Assembly (NCBI GenBank): GCA_009869945.1
Contig: WIXG01000054.1
Coordinates: forward strand, 1 to 64,000
Direction of reading: 5' to 3'
Length of the DNA: 64,000 nucleotides
Source of the DNA: Mesaphorura yosii
Lineage: Eukaryota; Arthropoda; Collembola; Poduromorpha; Tullbergiidae
Shown: piece by piece, positions 25,001 through 37,000 of the stretch
Numbering within the stretch: position 1 is the first letter of the stretch
Layout of the letters: every line of letters starts with the position of its first letter
The notes under the pieces: generated by a model
The model's database searches: none
The model's input: the letters and a program-made list of their open reading frames with translations, nothing else
Told to the model about the DNA's origin: nothing
Translations under genes and position numbers: made by a program

Positions 25001-28000
25001 TCGTCTCCGGTCCGTGCCTGCATTCTTTATTCGACTTTCTTGTTTTGTGTCTGCGTTGTGAAATCCCATTTTAGAAGGTTCATGCGATGTGATGCGACGA
25101 GGACGATGATGATGACTGTATTTTTATGTGTACGAACGCGTACACTCCAAAAGGAAATTCAATGTACGGACGAACCGAGAGAACCCTTTTCGTTGTTAAA
25201 CGGCACAAGACAGACGAAAATTTTATACAGTGCAGTGCGGCCTGTATGTATGAACAATAATAAAGATAATGATGATGATGGCGATGGTGATGAGGATAAT
25301 ATTATTATAATGTGAGCGACTGCATTGAGCAACGCACTGGCCGGAGATGATGCACGGTACGCTGCTGCAGAGTTATGTGAACTCTCAAATATTTTTGCGT
25401 CAGTATTAATCCAGTACAAGGCTCGCTGGTGTATCGCAAAAATTCACATTCGAATTCATCATGCAATTTATCTTTGCATTGCATTGCATTTTGTCCTGCG
25501 TTGCCCGCAGTTTGTCCCGACTGGAAACCCGGCGGGCAGACGGGCTTCGTAAATGCGTTAAATGTTTGCTATTTTTGCGTTCTGAAGGGTTTGTGGGTAA
25601 TAGAAGCAAAAGCGTTTGTACCTTACTTTGAAGGTTCTTTATTCGTGCAAAACGAAAAAGGTATTTATGGCTTGCAAAGCCGGCTTCGACTTTCTTCATG
25701 CAAAATTCGGCAATTCTTTAATTCTGCCAAAAATAGAACTTGACACATGCAATTCTTGAAAAGAATGTGAAAAACTGCTGTGAGTATAAATTAAATTACG
25801 CCGCTATCACTGTACTATAGTTTGACATAATTGTACTACTCCTTCCTTCTTACGATTGTGATAATGATTACGGTTTGTTTACATTTTTCATACCGGCCAC
25901 GATTCACTCGTGTCACATGTGACATTTTATTTCGGTTTCGTTCCACCTCCCACCGCTGCTGTTTGCTACAAGCCATGATGAGCGTGTGTAATAATAATTG
26001 CATTAATGCATTAATCAAATTACTACATGAAAGACTCGTTCTCGCGGCCGTGTGTATTCTCGTCTCGTAGTACAGACGACTCAGCCTAGACTCTAATTGC
26101 TTTCAATACAATGACTACTGACAATCACAATGAAATGACATGCCATTAGACTCGAACAGACTAGACGGGACGAGAGTGTCACAAAAAGTTCTATTTTCTA
26201 TACCCCATGCATTTTGTGGGAAAGAATGTCCATGTCCTTTCCTTTTCCCTCTTTCCTCGACCACGTTTTGCCGGTACGGTGATGGTAATGGGAATAATGA
26301 CTGAATGAATGAGATTTTGTCGAAAGAAAGAAAAATCAGCTGATCTGGTACAAGATACTGAACTGCAACTGCACTCCACCACTGCCCTGTTGTTATTATA
26401 AAAGATCATACTGTGAGTACAAAGTACAATGAAGAAGAGTTCATTTTTATGCCCCGTCGGTCGTAATTGTACAAATTAAAAACATTACAAGGGTGTTGCG
26501 CCAGTCTTCAGATCCATTACCTTTCTCACCATGCTGTCTATGGACACTCTTTAATGTATTCTTTGCTTTTGTTTCTTTTACAGGACTGCAACAGCAATGA
26601 TACCGGTGGAGGAATGCGATCATCACCGACGGGCTCAGCCGGATCAAGGTCCATGTCGCCTGCAGTAGGTAAGTACAACGGCCAGACTAATTTGACTTTT
26701 GAAATTTGGACACATGGACAAAGTCGCGCAATGTAAACAAACACAGACTCATAATTTATGTAAAATCACAATCATCGTGCCGTGACCGTGCTATAATGCA
26801 GTGTCAAGGTCAATAAGCCGTGTATCATGTGCCATGTATCAGGTAATTAAAGATTTATTAAGGAAAAGGCACTCAATGAGAATTAAAAGGCCATAAAGTA
26901 TGTAATGTGGGTTCGTTGATCCAGAAAAGTAGTGTAGTAGTAGGCTTTGTATTCATAGATCGTAGGAGTATTTTAATGGATTTAAGTTTCATCGCCGCCG
27001 TCTACGCATAAAAGGCGACACAGCTGTTTCCTGAGAATGGGATTCTTATTTTGAAGGAATGTGTAAAAATGTTTGTCTATACCTTTGAAGCGGGAAAGCG
27101 GGTACATGACACGGGTGCGGAATGCCGGTATAAGTATTTATATCGAATACTGGGATACAGGATATGGGTATAGGCTCGGAATGAATGTGATCTTGAAGAA
27201 ATGATCTCGGGTGCTTGGTGCTGGAAACGAATGAGGCACGGTGCGGGAAGGAAGATGGACCCTTCCAGAAAGGTAGCGGGAGAGATGTACGATGTACAAT
27301 CACACGACACAATGTGGCCCATCTCCAGAGTAGACGCTCAGGTTGTCGTGAATATAAAACCGCATTATTGGTGCGGATTCACAATCCCAGTCTTGGCCTG
27401 GATTTGGATACTCCTTTCCCGGAGACATTGAAGGTTATTATAAAATCTGCACTACTATGCGAATACGCAGCGGTCGTGTCGAGTGAGAGTACGATTACGG
27501 TGCGAGTCAAGAGTGGAGTCAGTGGAGTGTGTGCATAAAATATTTACGTACGGTACGCGTCCAGAGTCATCTTCAACAATCAGTGAAAGTTGTGCCCTGC
27601 TCCTTTCACTGCGAGGCGATTACGAGTGCAATGCAAAAAGTTTTCGCGACCTGCACCACACAGGAAGAGAAGAAGCGTGGAGTAGCATACACATGGACAA
27701 AATACAAATCCCCAAGAGATGAATGAATGAATGAATATAATGATGCAAGAAAATTGGAAATACGCTTCCACAATGCACAGTGCGATAAACGGCTTTTGTA
27801 GTCTCGGTCGAGTCTCCTCCGTCTTGCGCCTGCCTTGACTTCGGATTTCCATTCTCGAGCGGACTGCTGCTGCCGCTTCCGAAGTAGGTCACATATATCA
27901 CTACAGAATAGAAGCCGTATCAGGAGCGTGCCCGGAGTATAATGACATGGACAAGACTAGACTTCTTTCTGAATGAACCCGGTGTTTAGTACATGTCGAG

Positions 28001-31000
28001 TTGTAAAAAGTTATGACTTACGCTCCACTTACGAGCGTCTTGCCGGCGTGTGATTCAACCGCACGCTCGCGCTGGCACGGCACACCGATTAGAGGACAAG
28101 TGCAATTATTTTATCTTTTCAAGTTCAAGGAAACACTAAACCAAACCAAACACTCGACTCGACGTGTTTTAATGTGGAAGTGTGAAAGTACTCGTCAGCC
28201 ACTGCAGACCAGATTTTTTATGTTGACTTTGTTTTTATTGAACCGAGACACAACTCGTCGTATCGTATCGCGCGTAGCAAAACAGCTGACAGACACATAA
28301 ACAGCGCACTGCAGCCAGTCGGTCGTCGGACGGAAAGAAGAAAGAATGCGATAATTTATTCTTGAGGTTGGTTCGTGTCGTCTCTCGAGAGATTATGAAT
28401 GAGAACCCAAACCAAACTCCCCTAACTAAACCACGTACTTCGAACTTGCAACGTCTGCTTTCAATTTTAGTCTGCAAAGTGTAATTTGTAATACAATGAC
28501 CACGACCGACCGGAGACCTCGCGGGTCGATAGCGTTATAAGAAGAGATTAGCTTAGCGGATCACGGACATGGCTACAATGATCGTAACCATCGTTCGTAG
28601 TCCGCACGATCAAAAAGATTCACAATTCCCAGCTGGTGGCCGGCCGCCACAGCCACTGCCCTACGATTCGAATTATGAAATATGATAAGCTTAGCTATTC
28701 CATAAAAAAGCAGTAGTAAAATGGCAGTGCGTAGCATCCGCGTACGGTCATGAACCCGACCGGCTGAGTGAAGTATCGAAGTGTATAAATGAGTAGTAAG
28801 CATTAGAAGTATCCTTTGTATTGTATTTGTTGTTGTTGTCATTAAAAAGATTAAATAATTAGGAAATATGCCAAACCCAAAGCCAAGGTGAAGGTCAATC
28901 ATCGCAATACGCAATGTAGTCATTGCGCAAGTGTAAATGTAAATGATGTGAGTCATGATACTCTGCCCCTCGTCACAGCTTTTTGTGGTTTTTTCTTTTG
29001 TCCTAATAATTACTCGGCCGACGATGCTGTGCTTGATACACTTACAATATACATACACATGTTAATATTGATGCTCTGTTAAATGCGGCCTTTGCGTTCG
29101 CGTTGGTAATTACAATAAGGCGGAGTGCGCGGACGCGGACTCGAGTGAGCACATGTAGCAATGACTCATGTGGTGAAGTACCAGATTTAGCGATAACGGT
29201 CGGACAATGTGTTTGTGCCTATGTTCAATTGTCATTGTGTTACGCATTACGCAAAGGAAGCAAAAAATAACTGCCAGGCCAGGGTTGAATGTATCAGAAT
29301 TAATTGAAGGAGTCGCATTTATTGCCATTGAATGGACTCGAGTGGATGTGGGTAAGGTCAGTCATGGACCTGAACCACATTTCCATTTTACTAATCTGAA
29401 ACATGTCCTGCCTGTCGAATGAAGTGTAAATTGCATGACCGAGATTTGATAGGTGGTTTTAGTACAAGCTTTCATTCAAGATTAATAAACTTGTTCTGCG
29501 AACTGGGTACACTTCGGCACAGGAATTGCAAGCGATAATGAGTTTACACCGGACTGGATTGGACCTGCCACCTTGACTCGATTTGGACTTGAGTTTGCAC
29601 AGTCTGATGAGCTTGATGTCAGTGCATGAAACTTAATGTTTCCTTCTTTGCAGGAAACAATCCAAACATTCCTGGACAGCCGCCGAGGCCGAATAGTCAA
29701 TCAGACGGACAACGCCAATCGCCAATGCCGTCAGGTATGTCTTTAGTAATGCAATTGGCTAGTAGTAAGTGCCCATTGCTTGGACCAATTGTAATAAGAA
29801 TTTGTCCGCTTGTTCAGGCCAATACCCACAACAGCAGCAGCCGATGCCTCCACCACCACATCACATGTATCCAACTGGTGGCAAGCTGAGTCATCACCCT
29901 GGCCAAATGATACCACCAAGTGGACCACCTCCGTCGCAGGGGCACTACCCTCCACCACCGATGTCGCCTCATCAACAACAGCAGCAACACTGGCAGGCTC
30001 AGGGACCGCCGCCGCCACAGCAAGGCTACCCTGTACAAGGCAGGCCGCCCGCTCAACATCCCCAACAGCCGCAGCACGGTGGAATGATGCCCACAGGTTA
30101 CCCAGCGCAGCCACAACAACCTACTCAACAGCCAGGAATGCCTCCGCACCCAAATTATGGACCAATGCCGCCTCAGCAGACAGCCAGGCATGGACCGGGT
30201 CCGCCTGCTCCCAGTCAGTACGGTAATTATCCACCACCGCAGTACGGCGGACCAGTTCCACAATGGGCGATGCCTCCTCAACCAAACTCATCTCACAATG
30301 CTCCAGCACCAAATTCAAATGTTCGATCTCAAGCTCCGCCGCAACACTTTCAGCACACGGCGAAGCAGCATTTACATGTAAGATCGTCTGCTCAAGAAAC
30401 TCAAGAAAGGTTGTGGAGAGATTGTGCATATTTGTTACTCTTTACAGCAAAAATTGACTGGGTTCCCTTCACCGCCACATCAAGGCAGTTATCCAATGGG
30501 CCCACCGTCTTCAACTCCTCCACCTCCGCATTACGGTGGTCAAGGTACTCTGCCTCCTCCAGGTCTGTCGCATCCACCACACAACAACGTGGAAGGAATG
30601 GACACGTCCGGAAGTGGCATGATCGGACCAGACGGAGCACCCTTGGATGATGCCTCACAGCATTCGACTGCTTCTGGTGGTGAGAACTCGAAGCAAAATA
30701 CAACAGAATAAAAGAACTGTGAATTGGACCTCACTATGAATATTTTTAGCGTCTGGAGGCGACGATGGTTCATCCATGCCGAAGATGAAGCGAGACCCGA
30801 GTCATCCCAGTTACTCCAGCCATCCTCCAACACCACAAGCTGCTCCGTCACCTGGTGCCGCCAGTATGACTTCGGCACACGATGAATTTGCAGACGCAAA
30901 TAATAGTCCAGGTGGTGGTTGGCCGCGGACACCCGCCAGTCCAGTAAGCCCAAAACTCCATTCCATGAAACGGACGACGGACAGAATTGTACAAACCAAG

Positions 31001-34000
31001 AACTAACCCACTTCTTCTAATTGTGATCTGATCTATGTTTAAAGTTAATTGCTTAAATGTGTTCACACCCTTTTCACTTTTCACTGCAATCACAGCAAAG
31101 ACTTTTCCTTGTCCATTTCATGTCCGAAATTGCAAGCGCTATGCAAATGCAACTTTATGTCCATTTCATTTTTGCACTTATGTGTTCAACAGTGTACCAA
31201 TTTATGTGTTACTTTTATAGGTGTTAAATAGTCATCCACCCTCGTCAAGTGACCATTTTAGATCGAAAGTCAAGGTAAAAAAAGTAGGAACAAAAATATT
31301 TCTAATGTTTGATCTGAGTGAAAGTAGAATTTCCATTGCATTGTCGTTGATTCTTCTTGTGTTGACTGTCCATTGTGATTTCTGCATGCAAATTTCTTCA
31401 ACTCGAATCTGAGTTGTCGTATTTGAGCTTTGTAGCATTAGCTAAATTATTACACATTTTGGTATGCTGTAGGGAGTAGAATTTGTAGTTTAACCGATTG
31501 CAAACTGAAATCCTTAATTTTCCCGTGCCGGACTCCTAACATGTGAATGTCTTGTCTTTCCAGAAGCCTGATAGTATGACAAAACTGTACGAAATGGACA
31601 GCAATCCAGAACGGCGAGTATTTTTGGACAAACTGCTCCATTACATGGAAGAACATGGAACGCCGATTACGGCGTGTCCGCAGATTTCTAAGACTCCATT
31701 GGATCTCTTTAAATTGTATTTTTCCGTCAAAGAACGTGGTGGTTTCCTTGAGGTACTGAAAACAAGTCATTTATCATTTTATCCATATGATGCATTGATT
31801 ACATGATCCGATTGATTTGCAGGTTACGAAAGCTAAAGCTTGGAAGGATGTTGCCGGAATTATCGGAATCGGTGCATCTTCCAGCGCAGCGTACACACTC
31901 CGCAAGCACTACACCAAACACATACTTCCATACGAATGTAAATTTGATCGGGGCGGAATTGATCCTGCTCCGCTCATCAGTCAAGTAGAAGGAAGCGGCA
32001 AAAAGAAGGCAGCCAAGGCTGCGCCCGTTCCATCACCTGGCTCTTCCAATTCACAAGACTCATTTCAAGGTGGACAAACGAGTAGCAGCACCGGAAGTAC
32101 AGGAACAGCGGCACCTCCGCCAAGTGCTCCCGGAAATGCGGGCAGTAATAGTAACAGTGCGTCCATGGACGGGTTTCCACCAATGTACCCGACCGGTCTT
32201 TACGGTAGTCAGCCGCAGCAGCCACCTCCTGGTCCTGGACCAAATGATTACAATGCTGGTCAAAGACCACCGCCACCGGTCGGTCCAAATCAGCAGCCAA
32301 TTCCACACCAAGGTTAGTCTCGGTCTTTATCAGACGCTGTCGAATGGGTATTTCAGAATTCTGCTTTATTAGCATCAGCAATTAGCTAGCATTTGCTTTA
32401 GAAATCCCGGATTTTAGATTGCAGAGCCGGATTTTGTCCCTAGCATAGTAACCGCCGCCGCTGTAAATATTAACTTAATTTTGAATGCGTTTTATAGAAT
32501 TAGCATTTAGCTACTAGCTAATAGAATCTTTAACCAGCTTAATCTTTACTCTACCTCCATCCAAAGCCCCAGTCAGTCATCCCGTTGAAATTTCACGAGC
32601 GAAAGGGTCTAGAGTTTGAATTCCATATAGTATAGAATGAGAAGGCAAAAGAAGTCTCTAACTCAGACAAAGTAGGACTTCGGTATCCAGAATTTTCGAT
32701 GCTAAACTTCAACAGTTAATTGATAAATCTGTTTAATTGACTTGAAATTAGGTGATAAAGTTGTGAGTGTATCGAATCCATTTGATGACACTGCTAATCA
32801 AAGTCAAAGTCAATACAGTCAACAGCAGGGTAGTAGCAACATCAGAGCCAATTACTATCCTCCTTCATATTCAAGTCCTCCACACTCTGCTACTGGTATG
32901 TCGCATTGTAAATATACAAACCACTCGTTTCAGTTCTTTTCTGTTTTATCTTGAGCTCCCAATCCTAATGCTTTTTAATCATTAAAATCAAGTTTGTAGT
33001 TGTTTTGCGCATCCCCAAGTCAAACCTCTCCTGCGTTTGAATGCAATTAGTTTGCCGTTTGCTGGCTGAGTGCTTTCAGAATTCAGCTCAATGCATGACG
33101 CTTTTCATCTTACGGTAATAGAAATAATGGTGTAGGAGCGATTCACGAACTGATGCGATGATTGCAGGATACCAAGGGCCACCGCCAGGAAGCTATCCTC
33201 CCTACCCTGGAGCACCAGCCGATCAGTATTCTCGTGGTCCACCAGCGCCGCATGAATACGGTCAACAACCGTATGGTGGGCAAGCTCCGGGCGGATATCC
33301 AGTGCCTCCTCAACAACAACCTCGGGGCATGTACCCTTACGGTCCCGAGGGTCCACAAGGGCAACAACCTCCTGCGGTCTCTCCTCAACACCCGCCAAAT
33401 TCGGGCCCGTCTCCTCTGCCTGGCGACGAACAGCACCGGTACGGCATGGGCCCACCGCAGTCACAGGGCATGCACCCGCAAGGCAGTTACCCTGGACACC
33501 CGTCCGGTGCAGCTCCTGGAAGGCCCGCATATCCACCGCCTCCACAAGGGCAAGGACCACCGCCGCCGAATGGATACTCGAATCAAGACTATTATCAGAC
33601 GGACCAGGTCAGTAACTGGTTGTTGCAAGCCTCTTATCGTTTTGTCTTTTGTATCATATTTCTTCTTCAACCCTCCAATTTTGTTTTGGTTTCTTCCGTT
33701 TCAGTTTTCTTCTTCGAATGCCCTTCCAAATGCTAAGTCACCGAGACAGTCTGAGTTTTCCACTCTTAAATCGACTCTACAAGTAGGCTATTACTAATAC
33801 TTAACATTTGGTTTTATTTATTTACACTTTTGTCGTTGGTGGTTTTTATGACCTTTTGTGTCTTGTCTCTTAAGACAATTCACACTAAAAACTAGCCATC
33901 AAACTCTTTGCTTTACTCCGCTCACCTCCCTGTAAATGGGCATGGTGTCTGACTCCAGCGATTTTGAGCTTCAGTGTCTCATGGAGTTAAGGATGGACAT

Positions 34001-37000
34001 GTGCTGAAACTGAATGCAGCGTGCTCTTGTAGTTTGTAACGTTTCAATAATTGAAGACGTTTGTTAATTGCAGAGTTATTTGATGCCGCCCGGCGGAGCT
34101 CCTCCTGGCGCGAGTAAACACATGCCACCACCACAACACGTCAACCAAAGAAGAATGGACTACCCTGCACACCAGCAAGGGCCACCACAGCCGCTGGGCA
34201 AAGAGGGCCCACCTCCGCAGTCTGCGTATCCTGGCTACCCATCTCAGCAAAGTCCACAACAGCCACCAGCACAGAGAATGCCACATTACGGTAAGCATAC
34301 TCTTTGAATTTTATGGGTATTTGGGATTTTATTTACACAAAAATCCGGGCTTTCGTGTTACTAACAATTAACATTTGTCGATGGAAAGTGTACTAACGCA
34401 ATCACATAAAAATTGTATAGATGCGCCAGGTCAGGGTCGCCCTGGTGCTGGAGGGTTCATGTACCCTCAAAGTCCTGCACCGCAGCAACCTCCACCACCA
34501 AGTCGAGACGCACCACCACCCGTTGGGCCAAATGCTGGTCCTCCTATTAGATCTTCCCCGTCACCTTCCCCCACAACTAACACGACTGCAAAGCCATGGA
34601 TTCCGCCTGCCGAAGGTTCACATTTTTGCACTCACACATTAATGCTTTTACCTGTCTGAATTTTTGCGGTGTCATTTAACTCTAACCTTCACTTTTTATT
34701 GCCTTTGATGGAATGCAATGTCGGCACTTTCAGCTCACACTTTGGTTTTATGCTGTTCTTTATGGTAGATACCACGTTGTTGCTTTTGTATGGTTTCTTC
34801 CTCCTGCATGCTACAAATTGCTTCGCTATGTTGAATGCTTACTCAAATCTGCGAAAGTAGTTTCCCATGGTTAATATAATATTAATCATAACGGATTACT
34901 CAAGTAAAACTTCTCTGTTGTGGCGGGCATGAAGATGGATGCGTTAGATTTTTGTGACTTGGAGTACAAATGGTTCGATGAAATTTCAGGGTGGCCAAAT
35001 AGCGCTGGACCATATCCACAACAGCCGCAGAGGCCTTACGGAGCCCCACCACACCCTCAACCACCACCGGGCTCAACAGCGCCAATTCCGCCTGCTCAGT
35101 CTCCGATTCCCTCTGCATCGTCTCCGCAACAGATACCGCCTCAGCAGCCTTGGAGTCAGCGCGGGGGTCCACCGTCCCAACAGGGACCACCGTCGTGGTC
35201 ACACTCAGGCGGCGGAGTCGTCCCGGCACAGCCAACTCAGCCCACACATGGCCAGCCGTGGATTCAACAACCTCACCAACCGAGAAATGCAAGGCCACAG
35301 TTTCCGACGATCAAACCGGACGTTTACAAGGGCTACACGGGGCCAGGACAAATGATGCCACCGTCTCCACAAATCTCGAGTTCAAAGCCGAATTCGATGA
35401 TGTCCAGTCCATTGTCTCCAATCACTCAAATGAGTACATCTCTTGGGCTCTCGAACTCGGTCATGTCTCCTGTGCCGCACCCAACTCCGTTTTCGAATGT
35501 GGTTCCCATGAGTGGCGCACCTGCAATGCCAATAAAGAGGGAGATTCTTTTCCCTCCGGACTCTGTGGAGGCAGTGGTTCCAGTTCTGGGAAGGAAGAAA
35601 AAGTTGCACAAAGTACGGCAAGCGCCTAATTATTTTAAAACTGAATGATAGCCGTGTATTAATGCTTTTGTGATTTCTGTGTAGAACGACGTTGCGCCTG
35701 TTGAGCCGTGGAGAATTATGATGTGTCTCAAATCCGGACTTCTTGCGGAAACAACATGGGCCCTTGATGTTCTAAACGTCCTGCTCTACGACGACAGCAC
35801 CATTACATACTTCTCGCTGACTTACCTCCCAGGGCTCCTTGATCTCATTCTCGAGCACTTTCGTCGTTCGCTGGTCCTCGTCTTTGGACAGAGTGTGGGT
35901 CTTGACATTGGGACTGAAAAGGAAGACATTAAAATTAAGGTAAGGAAAAACACATCACAGCAATCTTGAGGCAAATTGTAATACTGTGGCTTTCAACTTA
36001 CAGAATAAGCGAAGGAAATGGTACGAAATAAGCGAGTACGACGTGGATGAAGATGAACAAGAAGTCGACGTCGGAACACCACTTGCCAAATTCCCTCGCA
36101 AGGCTTTAAGAACAGTGATACTTAGTGGTCCAAACTACACGCTGAAATCTCGGATCACGCAAAAAGAAGTTGGATTTATTCCGAAAGACGATGAACCGTT
36201 CGTGGTGCCAGGACCAAGAGATTGGGATATCGACGAGAAAGTCCGAACTGAGCCTAATATTTGTCAAGACGGTACTGCAAATGCGAGTCCGATGGACATT
36301 ACGAGGCACGTCGTTTCTCACTTTACGAGTGATTTAAATATTGTCCCAGTTATCAACATGTTGAAGAAGGAATCGTCCTCACAATTTGCTGCTGCTGCTT
36401 GTGTGTCAGATGAGGAAGTGATAATTAAATCAGAACACAAAGAAAGCGAAAATTCTGCGTCTGCTACGAATGCAGACATTTACCGTTGTGAAGTAAAGTA
36501 TGCAATTGAAATGCCACCAGTAAAACCTGCTGGGCGTAAATCAGCACGGAGAAACAGTTCGACTCTCGCAGCGGAGGCGGCTGCAAAAGCTTCAGCAGCA
36601 GCTGCCTTGGCTGCTGCAGTCTCAGCTTCAACACCTGCGCCAATAATGAATGACACTGTGTCCACACCATCTGTGCTTCAGACGCTGCTGCAAGGATTCA
36701 CTGATAAGAATAAGGTGAATTGTCAAGCCACGCCAATTGCTAATGCGCAGAACTTGCAGTTCAAGGGCAAATTGGCAAGAAACAACAAGAGCAAGAAGCT
36801 GGACTTGGACTCCATTGTCAGTCGTATAAAGAAGGAGAATATGACGCATGAGAACCAGGAGGATGAAGCTATGAAGTTGCTTCTGAGTTCAACAACCAAG
36901 TCGGAGGAAGTTCTGGCGAACAGTTGCAGTGATAATGCCGTGATGATGGAGGATCAAACCAATTCAACACCGACGACGAACACCAATTCTACTCCAGCTG

